Assembly (NCBI GenBank): GCA_021324575.1
Contig: JAJPIW010000013.1
Coordinates: 42,501 to 106,500 of the forward strand
Direction of reading: 5' to 3'
DNA from: Intrasporangiaceae bacterium
GTDB taxonomy: Bacteria; Actinomycetota; Actinomycetes; Actinomycetales; Dermatophilaceae
DNA length: 64,000 bases
Shown here: piece after piece, positions 35,127 through 44,699 of the stretch
Numbering within the stretch: position 1 is the first letter of the stretch
Layout: each line of letters begins with the position of its first letter
The notes under the pieces: model-generated
Told to the model about the DNA's origin: nothing
The model's database searches: none
What the model saw: only the letters and a program-made list of their open reading frames with translations
Made by a program: the position numbers and the translations under genes

Positions 35127-35909
35127 ATGAACATCGTCGTCTGCGTGAAGTACGTGCCGGACGCACAGTCCGACCGCACGTTCAACGAGTCCGACAACAC
35201 CACCGACCGGGTGGGTGTTGACGGTCTGCTGTCCGAGCTCGACGAGTACGCCGTCGAGGAGGCCCTGAAGCTGGTGGAAGCCGGCGAGGGCGAGGTGACC
35301 GTCGTCACCGTCGGGCCGGACCAGGCTGCCGACGCGCTGAAGAAGGCGCTGCAGATGGGTGCCGACAAGGCGGTCCACGTCAAGGATGACGCGATCCACG
35401 GCTCTGACGCCGTCGCGACGTCGCTGGTCCTTGCCGAGGCGATCAAGAAGATCGGCAGCCCCGACCTGGTGATCACGGGCATGGCCTCCACCGACGGCAC
35501 GATGAGCGTCGTCCCGGCGATGCTGGCCGAGCGTCTCGGCCTGCCGCAGGTGACCTTCGCCTCCGAGCTGTCCATCGACGGCTCGACCGTGACGATCCGG
35601 CGCGACGGTGACGCCGCGTCGGAGACGATCGTCGCGACGCTGCCCGCGCTGGTGTCGGTGACCGACCAGATCAATGAGCCGCGCTTTCCCTCGTTCAAGG
35701 GCATCATGGCGGCGAAGAAGAAGCCGGTCGAGGAGTGGGCGCTGGCCGACCTCGGCGTCGACGCGTCGCAGGTGGGCCTCGAGGCCGCCTGGTCCAAGGT
35801 CGAGTCGTTCACCAAGCGCCCGCCGCGCGAGCAGGGCCAGATCGTCACCGATGACGGCGACGGCGGCACCAAGCTCGCGGAGTTCCTGTACGCGCAGAAG
35901 TTCGTCTGA
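35127..35909 (+). CDS. etfB: Electron transfer flavoprotein beta subunit
   Basis: The 260-residue protein starts MNIVVCVKYVPDAQSDRTF, the standard EtfB opening. The nucleotide-binding region reads TVVTVGPDQAADALKKALQM and then PDLVITGMASTDGTMSVVPA. The beta-subunit loop DQINEPRFPSFKGIMAAKKK, which recognises partner dehydrogenases, is intact. EtfB binds AMP and forms a heterodimer with EtfA, accepting electrons from acyl-CoA and amine dehydrogenases. I chose ATG 35127 rather than 35106 to match the family start. Codons end almost always in G or C, unlike the neighbouring catabolic genes. etfA follows after 37 bp. Confidence 0.97.
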   Translation: MNIVVCVKYVPDAQSDRTFNESDNTTDRVGVDGLLSELDEYAVEEALKLVEAGEGEVTVVTVGPDQAADALKKALQMGADKAVHVKDDAIHGSDAVATSLVLAEAIKKIGSPDLVITGMASTDGTMSVVPAMLAERLGLPQVTFASELSIDGSTVTIRRDGDAASETIVATLPALVSVTDQINEPRFPSFKGIMAAKKKPVEEWALADLGVDASQVGLEAAWSKVESFTKRPPREQGQIVTDDGDGGTKLAEFLYAQKFV

Positions 35910-35946
35910 GCCGGCCGGCCCAAGACAAGCAGAGAAGAGTCCAGAA

Positions 35947-36906
35947 ATGGCTGAAGTACTCGTCCTGGTCGACCACGCGAACGGCACCGTCCGCAAGACC
36001 ACCTCGGAGCTGCTGACGATCGCCCGCCGTCTCGGTGAGCCCAGCGCCGTGTTCGTCGGCGACGAGTTCGACGCGGCGAAGGAGACGCTGGCCAAGTTCG
36101 GCGCGGAGAAGGTCTACCGCGTCGAGAACGCCGACGTCACCGACTACCTGGTGGCCCCGCAGGCCGAGCTGCTCGCGCAGCTGGTCGAGAAGACCTCCGC
36201 CGCCGCGGTGCTCATCCCGAGCAACTCGGCCGGCAAGGAGATTGCGGCCCGTCTGGCGATCAAGACCGACTCCGGTCTGATCACCGACGCCGTCGACGTG
36301 CAGGCCGGCGACGGAGGCGGGGTCGCCACGACCCAGTCCGTCTTCGCTGGTTCCTTCAGCGTGAAGTCGACCGTCACCAAGGGCACGCCGATCGTCACGG
36401 TCAAGCCCAACTCGGCCACGCCCGAGGAGGCTGCAGGTGCGGCCGCCGACGAGGCGTTCGAGCCGACCATCTCCGAGGGTGCCAAGGGCGCCAAGGTCAC
36501 CGAGTCCAAGCCGAAGGAGGCCACCGGCCGCCCCGAGCTCACCGAGGCCGCCATCGTGGTCTCCGGTGGCCGTGGCACCGGCGGCGACTTCTCGCCCGTC
36601 GAGACCTTCGCGGACTCCCTCGGCGCCGCGGTCGGCGCCTCCCGCGCCGCCGTCGACGCCGGCTGGTACCCGCACACGTCGCAGGTCGGCCAGACCGGCA
36701 AGCAGGTGTCGCCGCAGCTCTACGTCGCCTGCGGCATCTCCGGTGCCATCCAGCACCGTGCGGGCATGCAGACGTCCAAGACGATCATCGCCATCAACAA
36801 GGACGAGGAAGCCCCGATCTTCGAGCTCGTCGACTTCGGTGTCGTGGGTGACCTGTTCAAGGTCCTCCCGCAGGCCACCGAGGCCGTCAACGCCTCCAAG
36901 GGCTAG
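35947..36906 (+). CDS. etfA: Electron transfer flavoprotein alpha subunit
   Basis: The 319-residue protein is a full-length EtfA. The N-terminal domain starts [13 protein letters not shown]. The FAD domain carries [32 protein letters not shown] and [20 protein letters not shown], the residues that hold FAD, and ends with [10 protein letters not shown]. It shuttles single electrons from dehydrogenases to the membrane oxidoreductase; an EtfD-type candidate is present at 54,154-56,454. It is cotranscribed with etfB. The trimethylamine-dehydrogenase-like gene, a class whose members use ETF as acceptor, begins 115 bp downstream. Confidence 0.97.
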   Translation: MAEVLVLVDHANGTVRKTTSELLTIARRLGEPSAVFVGDEFDAAKETLAKFGAEKVYRVENADVTDYLVAPQAELLAQLVEKTSAAAVLIPSNSAGKEIAARLAIKTDSGLITDAVDVQAGDGGGVATTQSVFAGSFSVKSTVTKGTPIVTVKPNSATPEEAAGAAADEAFEPTISEGAKGAKVTESKPKEATGRPELTEAAIVVSGGRGTGGDFSPVETFADSLGAAVGASRAAVDAGWYPHTSQVGQTGKQVSPQLYVACGISGAIQHRAGMQTSKTIIAINKDEEAPIFELVDFGVVGDLFKVLPQATEAVNASKG

Positions 36907-37021
36907 CTCGGCTAACCCTCTCGCAACGGGTCGGGAAGCCACCCAATCTGGACGCGGCGTGTAAACGGCCCAACTTGAGAACCTCGAGACTCCTCCACAT
37001 GAGGGACGAAAGGAAAGCGCG

Positions 37022-39178
37022 ATGTCGTTGGACCGCAGGTACGGCGTCCTCTTCGAGCCCGTACGGATCGGCCCGCACACGGCCCGCAACCGCTTCTGGC
37101 AGACTCCCCACGCGATCGGCTACGGCACCGACAATCCGGGATCACAGGGTGCGTACCGAGCGACCAAGGCCGAAGGTGGCTGGGGCGTGGTGTTTACTGA
37201 GGCCACTTCCATTGCACCCGAGGTGGACAAGACACCAGCACCGCTATCGCGCCTGTGGGACCAAGGCGATGTGCGGAATCTGCGTCACGTCGTGGAGTCG
37301 ATCCATGAGCATGGGGCGCTCGCAGGGATCGAGTTGGAGTACCACTCCTCTATCGGATATATGACCGAAGGACGGGGATTGAACGCCAGAGGCGTCGTCC
37401 CTGTTGCCGGTCAGTCCGGGCTGCCGGTCGGATACGCCGCAACGTGCGCCGACATGGACCTCGAGGACATCCATGAGATCCAAGATCTACACGTCGAGGC
37501 GGCGTTGCGAGCCGTCGATGCAGGGTTTGACCTACTGACGTTTCACTGTGGGCATGCCGCCTCCCTCTTGGCCCACTTTCTCATTCCGTACTACAACACC
37601 CGTACCGACGAGTACGGCGGGAGTTTCGAGAACCGCGCGCGGTTCACGCGCGAGACTCTCACCAAGGTCCGCGCTGCGGTTGGTCCCGGGGTTGCGGTCG
37701 GGCTTCGATTCGGAGCTGACACCCTCGATGACTTGGTCGGGATCGGCGAGCGTGGCATGCACGCAGATGGTGAGGCTCCACTATTCATCGAGCACCTCGA
37801 TGACCTGGTCGACTACTGGGATCTCGTTATAGGCGCCTACGACTGGGGGCAGGACGCGCAGTCTTCCCGCACCGCAAGCGAGAACCACGAAAAGCCCTAC
37901 GTCGGCCACCTGAAGAAGCACACCACTAAGCCAGTAGTCAATGTCGGACGCTTCAACAGCCCTGACACCATGGTTGACGTCATTCGCGCTCAACAGTGTG
38001 ACTTCATCGGTGCTGCGCGCGCGAGCATTTCCGACCCTTTCCTGCCGGAGAAGGTCCGAACGGGTCGTATCGACGACATCCGAGAGTGCATTGGCTGCAA
38101 CATCTGTGTGTCCCGAGACATGGGTACCAACCGGATCCAGTGCACTCAGAACGCCACAAGCGGTGAAGAGTTCCGCCGCGGATGGCACCCCGAGCTGTTC
38201 ACCAAGGCGGCGAACGCGGACAACGACGTTCTGGTAGTCGGTGCCGGCCCCGCTGGCATGGAGTGCGCCATGGTCTTGGGTCGTCGCGGAATGCGCAACG
38301 TACATCTCGTCGACGCCGAACCAGTCATCGGGGGGAGCCTCAACTGGATCACCCGCCTGCCCGGTCGCCAGGAGTGGCGCCGGCTTATCGAGTACCGAGA
38401 GCACCAGCTCGCAAAGCTGGACAACGTGACCACGATCCTCAACACAGAGTTGACCGCAGACGAGATACTTGACTACGGAGCGAGCATCATCGTCCTCGCC
38501 GTGGGCTCTCACTACGAGCGAGCAGATGTCAATCCCTTCGGTCGGCGGCCTACAGACTTCCTAGCCGCCCTCGGAGAAAGCCTCCTGACACCCGAAGACG
38601 TTCTAGTCCACGGCAAGCCCGTGGGCGACAGCGTCGTCATCTTCGACACAGATGGCTACTTCGTCGGCCCGGGCCTCGCAGAGCTCTTTGCCAAGCAAGG
38701 CCGCCACGTCCGGATAGTCACCCCGGCCGAGACCGTGGGGCACTACACGAAAATGACTATGGAATACACCCGATTGAGGGCGGACCTGCGCAGGCTCGGC
38801 GTGGAGGTCATCCCTCAGACGACGATCACCGCCGCCGAGGCGGGCACCGTCACATTGTCGAGCGCCGATGGAACGCAGATCCTGTCAACCGACTCTGTTG
38901 TCCATGTGGGCCAACGCGTCGCTCACGACAGCCTCTACCGCCAACTCCGCTCCCGACGCAGCGAATGGGGGGAAATGGACGTCACAGCCATCTACCAGGT
39001 TGGCGACTGCGTCCGCCCCAACTTCATCGCCGACGCCATCTTCTCTGGTCATCGGCTCGCCCGCGAGATTGATCAACCAGACCCAACCCGCCAACTTCCC
39101 TTCGTGCGCGAGCGGCGGATCATCCTGGGCACCGAAGACGACTTCCAAGTGGGCGCTCGGGCCACTCAGCCGCGTTGA
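37022..39178 (+). CDS. Trimethylamine/histamine dehydrogenase-like iron-sulfur flavoprotein
   Basis: The 718-residue protein has the three-part layout of trimethylamine, dimethylamine and histamine dehydrogenases. It consists of an FMN old-yellow-enzyme barrel (1-340), a 4Fe-4S site with C-IGC-NIC and IQCTQNA near 355-375, and an ADP/FAD-like domain starting VLVVGAGPAGMECA. The barrel matches closely (FEPVRIGPHTARNRF, YYNTRTDEYGGSFENRARF). The cysteine that covalently binds FMN in trimethylamine dehydrogenase (QVPHC) is replaced by A31 (QTPHA), and the aromatic-bowl Tyr60 position is Ala, while the Trp and Asp of YDWGQDA are kept. It should oxidise an amine-like substrate with noncovalent FMN and pass electrons to ETF. 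GAAAGGAAAG precedes the ATG. Confidence 0.9.
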   Translation: MSLDRRYGVLFEPVRIGPHTARNRFWQTPHAIGYGTDNPGSQGAYRATKAEGGWGVVFTEATSIAPEVDKTPAPLSRLWDQGDVRNLRHVVESIHEHGALAGIELEYHSSIGYMTEGRGLNARGVVPVAGQSGLPVGYAATCADMDLEDIHEIQDLHVEAALRAVDAGFDLLTFHCGHAASLLAHFLIPYYNTRTDEYGGSFENRARFTRETLTKVRAAVGPGVAVGLRFGADTLDDLVGIGERGMHADGEAPLFIEHLDDLVDYWDLVIGAYDWGQDAQSSRTASENHEKPYVGHLKKHTTKPVVNVGRFNSPDTMVDVIRAQQCDFIGAARASISDPFLPEKVRTGRIDDIRECIGCNICVSRDMGTNRIQCTQNATSGEEFRRGWHPELFTKAANADNDVLVVGAGPAGMECAMVLGRRGMRNVHLVDAEPVIGGSLNWITRLPGRQEWRRLIEYREHQLAKLDNVTTILNTELTADEILDYGASIIVLAVGSHYERADVNPFGRRPTDFLAALGESLLTPEDVLVHGKPVGDSVVIFDTDGYFVGPGLAELFAKQGRHVRIVTPAETVGHYTKMTMEYTRLRADLRRLGVEVIPQTTITAAEAGTVTLSSADGTQILSTDSVVHVGQRVAHDSLYRQLRSRRSEWGEMDVTAIYQVGDCVRPNFIADAIFSGHRLAREIDQPDPTRQLPFVRERRIILGTEDDFQVGARATQPR

Positions 39179-39259
39179 TCCGCCGCAGCAGGCCCAGGGG
39201 TTCAATCGCCCCCCGATCAGTAGGCGCTCCGACTCCCATAGAAAAGGAACCACCAGCCC

Positions 39260-40039
39260 ATGACCTCTCCCCGCAACGTCATCATCACCGGCGCCGGCAG
39301 CGGAATCGGTGCCAGCACGGCCGCGCATTTCGCCGCGGCCGGCGACCGGGTCTTTCTCGCTGACGTCTCGACGGACCGGCTGGAACAGACCCGAGCGGGG
39401 CTGGACAGCGCCCTCGTGTCCACGCACACGGTGGACGTGACCAACTCGAAGGCCGTCACCGACTTGGTCGCCCAGGTCATCGAAACAGCCGGAACCGTTG
39501 ACGTTGTGGTGAGCAACGCAGGGGTCTTCGACGGTTGCGCTGGAGTCCAGCAGACGACGCCAGAACTCTGGGAGCGTGTGGTGGGGATCAACCTGACTGG
39601 CGCGTTCAACGTCGTGAAAGCAACGGCTGAACCGATGATCTCTCAGGCCAACGGCAGGATCATCCTGGTGGGCTCCATTGCAGCCCAACGGGCCATGCCA
39701 GATGGGCTGGCGTACTGCGCGACAAAGGCGGGATTGGAAGGAATGACCCGGCGCCTGGCATATGACTTGGGGAGCTATGGCATCACCGCCAACCTCGTCG
39801 CGCCAGGTGTCGTACGAACAGGCATCCGGGCTACATCGGAGGAGATCTTGGGGGACCTTGTCCCCGACACCGATGTCGGTGTAGGAACCGATCAAGATTT
39901 GATGGACAAGCTGATTCCGCTGAAGCGCGGGGGAGACCCTGAAGAGATCGCCGCCACGATCTTTTTCCTTGCCAGCACAGGCGCCGGGTACATCAGCGGT
40001 GAAGTCATCCATGTCGACGGCGGCTGGATCGCCTCCTAG
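39260..40039 (+). CDS. Short-chain dehydrogenase/reductase
   Basis: The 259-residue protein is a classical SDR. It shows the cofactor loop TGAGSGIG, NAG in VVSNAGVFD, the catalytic Ser in ILVGSIAAQ, and Tyr-x-x-x-Lys in YCATKAG; it ends SGEVIHVDGGWIA. D40 after the second strand (LADVS) suggests NAD(H) preference. It probably oxidises a hydroxyacyl or other alcohol intermediate of the pathway in this cluster. It lies 81 bp after the amine-dehydrogenase-like gene and 25 bp before the deacetylase-like gene, all on one strand. Confidence 0.9.
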   Translation: MTSPRNVIITGAGSGIGASTAAHFAAAGDRVFLADVSTDRLEQTRAGLDSALVSTHTVDVTNSKAVTDLVAQVIETAGTVDVVVSNAGVFDGCAGVQQTTPELWERVVGINLTGAFNVVKATAEPMISQANGRIILVGSIAAQRAMPDGLAYCATKAGLEGMTRRLAYDLGSYGITANLVAPGVVRTGIRATSEEILGDLVPDTDVGVGTDQDLMDKLIPLKRGGDPEEIAATIFFLASTGAGYISGEVIHVDGGWIAS

Positions 40040-40064
40040 GGACGGCGCGCCGGAAGGATTCCCC

Positions 40065-40904
40065 ATGCCTATCAAAATGCCCGCCGGCAAACGCCTCGCC
40101 GTCTGCCTAAGTCCTGACTTCGACGCCCAGAGCGTTTGGATCGGAACCTTCCGTTCGACGTCGCAAACCGACCTGTCGAGGGGCGAGTTCGGCGCTGCTG
40201 TGGGTACCCCGCGCCTTCTGGAACTGCTCGGCCGCTACGGCATCACAACGACTTGGTGCATCCCAACTCACACCATGCAGACTTTTCCGAAGGCGGTGGA
40301 GGCCGTCATCACGGCAGGGCACGAGGTCGCGGCACACGGCGTGTATCACGAGTACGTTCCGAAGCTCGAGCCCGCCGAGGAGCGGCGCCTCATCGAACTC
40401 CAACTGGCGCAACACCAACGACTGCTCGGGACGACTCCACGGGGTTACCGCTCACCCTCGCTGGACGTCACCGACATCACCCTCGAACTCCTCGCAGAGT
40501 ACGGATTCGAGTGGGACAGTTCCCTCATGGGCCGCGACTTCGAGCCGTACCATCCGCGGGCCGTGGCGGCCATCGACCTCGAGAAAGGCAACACGTTCGG
40601 CGAACCCAGCCCGCTGTTGGAGTTCCCGGTTTCGTGGTACCTGGACGATTTCCCGGAACTGGAGCTCCATAAGGCAAGTCCGGCGATGCAATCGGCTGAA
40701 GTGGTCCTCGCGCGATGGATCGATACCTTCAACTACGCGCGCACGCATTGCCCCAACGCCCTCCTGACTTGGACCCTGCATCCCCAGACCATCGGCAGGG
40801 CTCACCACATGCCGATGCTCGAGCGATTCCTCGAACATGTTGCTCAGCACGACGACGTGTGGTTTCCCACGCTGTCCCAGGCCTTCGACGCCTGGGTCGA
40901 CTAA
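40065..40904 (+). CDS. Polysaccharide deacetylase-family hydrolase (PuuE allantoinase-like)
   Basis: The 279-residue protein belongs to the NodB-homology superfamily. The N-terminal SPDFDAQSVW supplies the metal-binding Asp pair. HEVAAHGVYHEY gives the two histidines of the zinc site, and GYRSPSLDVTDITLELL the Arg/Pro motif. There is no signal peptide, so it works in the cytoplasm, unlike peptidoglycan deacetylases. Cytoplasmic members include PuuE-type allantoinases and cyclic-imide or amide hydrolases, so ring or amide hydrolysis of a nitrogen compound is likelier than sugar deacetylation. GGAAGGA precedes the ATG. Confidence 0.8.
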   Translation: MPIKMPAGKRLAVCLSPDFDAQSVWIGTFRSTSQTDLSRGEFGAAVGTPRLLELLGRYGITTTWCIPTHTMQTFPKAVEAVITAGHEVAAHGVYHEYVPKLEPAEERRLIELQLAQHQRLLGTTPRGYRSPSLDVTDITLELLAEYGFEWDSSLMGRDFEPYHPRAVAAIDLEKGNTFGEPSPLLEFPVSWYLDDFPELELHKASPAMQSAEVVLARWIDTFNYARTHCPNALLTWTLHPQTIGRAHHMPMLERFLEHVAQHDDVWFPTLSQAFDAWVD

Positions 40905-40960
40905 AGCCCCCCCGGGCTCCGCCAGCACCCAAGCTGACCCGCCCAAGTTAAGGAGACCTC

Positions 40961-42130
40961 GTGCCCGCACGTCACCTCACAGCAGGCCTTAGTCCTGAGC
41001 ACCGCGACCTCCAGGACGCGGTCCGACAGTTCGTTGACGAGCGCGTCATTCCTACCGCCATGGAGCGGGAGGCAAATGACGAGTATCCCAGTGATCTCTT
41101 CCCTGAGCTCGCCGCTATGGGCCTCATGGGCATGTCTATCCCCGAGGAGTATGGCGGCTCGGATGTCGACTATGTCAGCTACGGGCTGGTGTTCGAAGAA
41201 CTCGCCCGCGGATGGATGGGGCTGGCCAGCGTCGTGGGGAGTTCCGCCAGCGGAGCCTTCCTCATCGGCAAATTCGGAACGGCAGAGCAAAAGCAGCGCT
41301 ACCTTCCCGATCTCGCCCTCGGCAAAGCCACAAGCGGGATCGCCATGACGGAACCTGCCGTCGGTAGCGACTTGAAGAACCTCCGCATGACAGCCCGCCG
41401 GGAGGGGGACGAGTACGTCGTCAATGGGACCAAGACCATGATCACCCAAGCGCGGCATGCGCGGCCGTTGCTGACCCTGGTTCGGACCAATCCGGCCGCT
41501 GACCCACCTCACCGCGGCATGAGCCTGCTGCTGATTGACCTAGACACCCCTGGTTACAGCATCGGGCGCGACATCGCCAAGCTCGGACATAAGGGTCTAG
41601 AACTCTGCGAGGTCAACTTCGACAACGCTCGTGTACCGGCCACCCAATTGCTGGGCGGCGTTGAGGACCAAGGTTTCTACGAGATGATGTCAGCTCTTGA
41701 CCGTGGCCGGATCTACATGGCAGGGGCCTCCATCGGAATTGCGCGCGCGAGCCTCGAAGCTGCCACCAAGTACGCCACGCAGCGTGAGGCCTTCGGTCAC
41801 CCGCTGGCCGACTTCCAGGCCGTGAAGCTCCGCCTGGCAAATGTGGCAACCAAGATCGAAGCCGCGCGGCTGCTGATGATCAACGCGGCACTCAAGACGG
41901 GGACCGAGGGCCGCGCGAGCGTTGAGTCCGCCATGGCGAAGGCGTACGCATCTGAGGTGTGCCTTGAAGCTTCGTACGAGGCCATGCGCATCCACGGTGG
42001 ATACGGGTTCACCAAGGAATTCCCGATCGAGCGGTACTACCGGGACGCAGCACTCATGCCAATCGGAGAGGGCGCCAACGACGTCCTAATGCTCAGCGTC
42101 GCTGATTCGATTCTCAAGGATGCGCGCTAA
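40961..42130 (+). CDS. Acyl-CoA dehydrogenase
   Basis: The 389-residue flavoprotein has the usual acyl-CoA dehydrogenase parts. FAD/substrate motifs are ATSGIAMTEPAVGSDL and, after it, NGTKTMITQARHA. The C-terminal helical domain includes YATQREAFGHPLADFQAVK, the segment MRIHGGYGFTKEFPIERYYR and PIGEGANDV, where the Glu occupies the usual base position. It should introduce a 2,3-double bond into an acyl-CoA and hand electrons to EtfAB. TAAGGAGACCTC precedes the GTG start. It ends a same-strand run from the amine-dehydrogenase-like gene and is followed by a strong hairpin. Confidence 0.93.
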   Translation: MPARHLTAGLSPEHRDLQDAVRQFVDERVIPTAMEREANDEYPSDLFPELAAMGLMGMSIPEEYGGSDVDYVSYGLVFEELARGWMGLASVVGSSASGAFLIGKFGTAEQKQRYLPDLALGKATSGIAMTEPAVGSDLKNLRMTARREGDEYVVNGTKTMITQARHARPLLTLVRTNPAADPPHRGMSLLLIDLDTPGYSIGRDIAKLGHKGLELCEVNFDNARVPATQLLGGVEDQGFYEMMSALDRGRIYMAGASIGIARASLEAATKYATQREAFGHPLADFQAVKLRLANVATKIEAARLLMINAALKTGTEGRASVESAMAKAYASEVCLEASYEAMRIHGGYGFTKEFPIERYYRDAALMPIGEGANDVLMLSVADSILKDAR

Positions 42131-42208
42131 GGGGCGGCTCTTTCGTTGGCGTGCCTCTTCATAAGCGCCCTCAGCCAAACCTACACGCTCGCTGTGCCAT
42201 AAAGGAAT

Positions 42209-42244
42209 CGCCGAGTGGTGACCTAGTTGGGTCACCACTCGGCG
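42209..42244. terminator. Bidirectional terminator hairpin between convergent genes
   Basis: A perfect 15-bp stem (42209-42223 with 42230-42244) around the 6-base loop TAGTTG lies between the convergent acyl-CoA dehydrogenase and MaoC genes. Core arms read GCCGAGTGGTGACC and GGTCACCACTCGGC. Its position makes a shared terminator the simplest reading. Confidence 0.75.
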
Positions 42245-42290
42245 CTGGCAAGTTCGTCACCAGTCGACTCTGGTCTGCGCTGCGGAGGCG

Positions 42291-42773
42291 TCAGGAACGC
42301 CGGCTAAACATTACAAACCACTGACCGTCATGGCAGACCTCGTCGTGCTGGTTCTTCACCTGCACGTCGAAGGTGATGATGCCGCGGTCCGGCTTGGACT
42401 TCGACTCTCGCACGGCGGCAACCGTCTGCTCGACCCGAATGGTATCGCCGATGCGCACGGCTCCCTTCAGGTTCCAGGTCATCCCCAGAAACGCAATAGC
42501 CGTTCCCTCCTTGATGCCCAGACGCGACTCCAGACCGGTCGCTACAGCGAACACGCCTGGACCGTGAAAGATACGTCCTCCGAACTGGGTCTTCTTGGCG
42601 AACTCCTCATCCGTGTGGAGCGGGTTGAAGTCCCCGGAAATACCAGCGAAGTTCGTCACGTCGGCATCCGTGATCGTTCGTGCCGGGGTGACCCACGACT
42701 GTCCTACATAGAAGTCGTCGAAGTACAGGCCCTTCTCTGGTGCCTGGACCGGCGCTGCAGCAGCGTTGTTCAC
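42291..42773 (-). CDS. MaoC-like (R)-specific enoyl-CoA hydratase
   Basis: The 160-residue protein has the hydratase-2 motif intact: FAGISGDFNPLHTDEEFA contains the catalytic Asp and His of hot-dog fold MaoC enzymes. The following GGRIFHGPGVFAVATGL and the final CHDGQWFVMFSRR are typical of the family. It hydrates a 2-enoyl-CoA, which would follow the acyl-CoA dehydrogenase next to it. I choose the GTG at 42773, because AAGGAG lies 8 bases upstream and the protein then starts at a flexible Ala-rich leader. It is the last gene downstream of the PucR gene on the minus strand. Confidence 0.9.
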   Translation of the reverse strand: MNNAAAAPVQAPEKGLYFDDFYVGQSWVTPARTITDADVTNFAGISGDFNPLHTDEEFAKKTQFGGRIFHGPGVFAVATGLESRLGIKEGTAIAFLGMTWNLKGAVRIGDTIRVEQTVAAVRESKSKPDRGIITFDVQVKNQHDEVCHDGQWFVMFSRRS

Positions 42774-42917
42774 GTACGTTCTCCTTCGCATACGGGTACG
42801 TCCAGTCTCGGACGAACTCCCAAGTAGCACGACCGTTGATCTCCTCATTTGCGGTGGTCTGTGTTGGTGTTTCGCCAACGATGGGGATGCGGCAGTCCAA
42901 GGGTTCTGCCCCCCGCC

Positions 42918-44603
42918 TCAGGGATTTGGACCTGGGACCGCACCACCCCCCGCGCCGCGTGGGGGCGCAAACTCGGTAGCCGGCGTGGACACCGACTCGT
43001 CAGTCGTCACTGGACCTCTGGTCGATGCCTGTCCCCTTGAAGGGGGCACCCGTCGCTGGCCTAAGTCGAGTGCGATTAGGCCGAGGTACACCGCGGCGAC
43101 CGCCCCCGGGTCGTGCAAGTTGATATCGAGCGCCTGCTCCACCTTGGAGAGGCGGTAGCGCAAGGAGTTGTGATGGATGCTGAGAGACTCAGAGGCAGCA
43201 TTGATGTTCTGGTTGTGCTCGAAAAAGGCTCGAAGTCCTTCAATCAGAGTGGCCCGCGTCAGCACTGGCCCGAGGAAGTCCTGGGCCCACAAGACCATCT
43301 TGTCGATGCCCACGTCGGCGAATAGCCTCGTGGCCAAGTCGAAATCTTCAAAGGTTCGGAACCGGCCACGCCCAGCATGACGAAGAGATCGCAACGCCAA
43401 CAGCGCGTCATTATGCGAGTCCGCTATCTCAGCCACCCCACCGACTTGGCGTCCGACCCCCACCAGCACAGCGGGGAATCGAGGCTTTTCGGCGACCAAA
43501 GTCCGACGGAATGTTGCCGTGCTGCACTGCAGCAACAGAACGACCGTCCCGTCGTGCACAGTGTCCAAGTGGACTATGTCGTGAGCACGCAAGGCCTGCG
43601 ACAGTCCGTCCGCCAACTCGTGTACTGATGCCCGTGGTTGCGAGGGAGGTGCACGGCGCGCTCCTTGCACTACCGCAACCCGCAGCTCTTCGCTGAAGGC
43701 AAGGCCAAGACTAGAAATTCGTCCCGCCAACTCAGGAACGTGCGGTTCGCGGCGCAGGGCGAGGGCCTCTTGCAACACGGCTGCTCGAACCGCGCGCTCC
43801 TGACCCTGGGCGGTCGCGGCCATCCGCTGAGCCGCTTCCACCAAGGTGGCGGCCATGTGCACGGCTGACGTGACGTAGGCGTCTGGAAAGTCCATGCGCC
43901 GCGACACCGCGACGAGCCAGCCGAGGTGACCCCGCGCCTCGCCGGGATCAGATACGCGGGCGGCCACCCCGTGCCAGCCGTCCACATCGACCATCTGGGA
44001 CTCCGCGCTCGTTCGGGAAACTTCACCGAATAGCAGAGCTATCGGTGCCGGCCCCGTGGTCTGTACCGGACGGCCGTTCCTGTCGACAAGCGCGATGGTG
44101 GCATTACAGACCTGGCGCAGGCGGTTCGTAATGGCCTGGATGGGATCAGCTTCGCTGAGCGACTGGCTTAGGGATCGCTGCAGTGACGCCAGCCGACGGC
44201 CAGCAGCTTCCTCCGGTCCCTGGTCGGCGCGAGTGATAGCGAGAATCACTTCGGCGGGATTCACATCCCCATCCAGGTGGATGACGACGTGCTTGCCCGC
44301 CACGGCGCTGAGTTGCGCAGTGTCCGTGATACCAGGACCGGTCAACAACAACATCAAGGAATGCGGTTGGCGGAGCAGCGAATCTATCTGCTCCACCGTC
44401 CCAGGCTCGCCTCCGACCGGGCACACGACGACAACATCCGGATCCTGTGGAACCTCGACACCACTGAGCCATAGGGTGACGCCCCGGACCAAGCGGTCAA
44501 GGTCTGCCGGCCCGCCTGTCAGTTGACGCGCGTCGCGAGCGAACTGTGACGCCAGCAACGACCTCAGCGTCCTCGGAGGCATCGCAGACGTCATCCGGAT
44601 CAT
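42918..44603 (-). CDS. PucR/CdaR-family transcriptional regulator
   Basis: The 561-residue protein ends with the PucR-type helix-turn-helix (FFEHNQNINAASESLSIHHN, then SLRYRLSKVEQAL). The central GGDEF-like helper region reads VLVGVGRQVGGVAEIADSHN with YRTF-like RFRTFEDFDLA. The N-terminal half is a PucR-type sensor (about residues 60-250). Such regulators usually activate genes for purine, GABA or amino-acid use in response to the substrate. The gene is divergent from the citrate-synthase-like gene, with a near-perfect 30-bp palindrome between them. The last 45 residues are a Pro/Gly-rich tail. Confidence 0.9.
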   Translation of the reverse strand: MIRMTSAMPPRTLRSLLASQFARDARQLTGGPADLDRLVRGVTLWLSGVEVPQDPDVVVVCPVGGEPGTVEQIDSLLRQPHSLMLLLTGPGITDTAQLSAVAGKHVVIHLDGDVNPAEVILAITRADQGPEEAAGRRLASLQRSLSQSLSEADPIQAITNRLRQVCNATIALVDRNGRPVQTTGPAPIALLFGEVSRTSAESQMVDVDGWHGVAARVSDPGEARGHLGWLVAVSRRMDFPDAYVTSAVHMAATLVEAAQRMAATAQGQERAVRAAVLQEALALRREPHVPELAGRISSLGLAFSEELRVAVVQGARRAPPSQPRASVHELADGLSQALRAHDIVHLDTVHDGTVVLLLQCSTATFRRTLVAEKPRFPAVLVGVGRQVGGVAEIADSHNDALLALRSLRHAGRGRFRTFEDFDLATRLFADVGIDKMVLWAQDFLGPVLTRATLIEGLRAFFEHNQNINAASESLSIHHNSLRYRLSKVEQALDINLHDPGAVAAVYLGLIALDLGQRRVPPSRGQASTRGPVTTDESVSTPATEFAPPRGAGGGAVPGPNP

Positions 44604-44669
44604 CTTCCAGGATCGAGGTCACGGCGCGGAGCCGTTGGCGGGCGCTCTCTACCTTAGGGCCATGCTGGG

Positions 44670-44699
44670 AACCACTTGTGGGAATTCCCCCAAGTGGTT
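44670..44699. promoter_or_regulatory. Near-perfect 30-bp palindromic operator
   Basis: The site has outer arms AACCACTTG (44670-44678) and CAAGTGGTT (44691-44699) around a GGGAATTCCC-type centre. Over the whole 30 bp only one base pair breaks the symmetry. It lies 67 bp upstream of the PucR gene start and 88 bp upstream of the citrate-synthase-like gene, in a divergent promoter region. It is the best candidate for the PucR-family regulator's own binding site. Confidence 0.7.
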
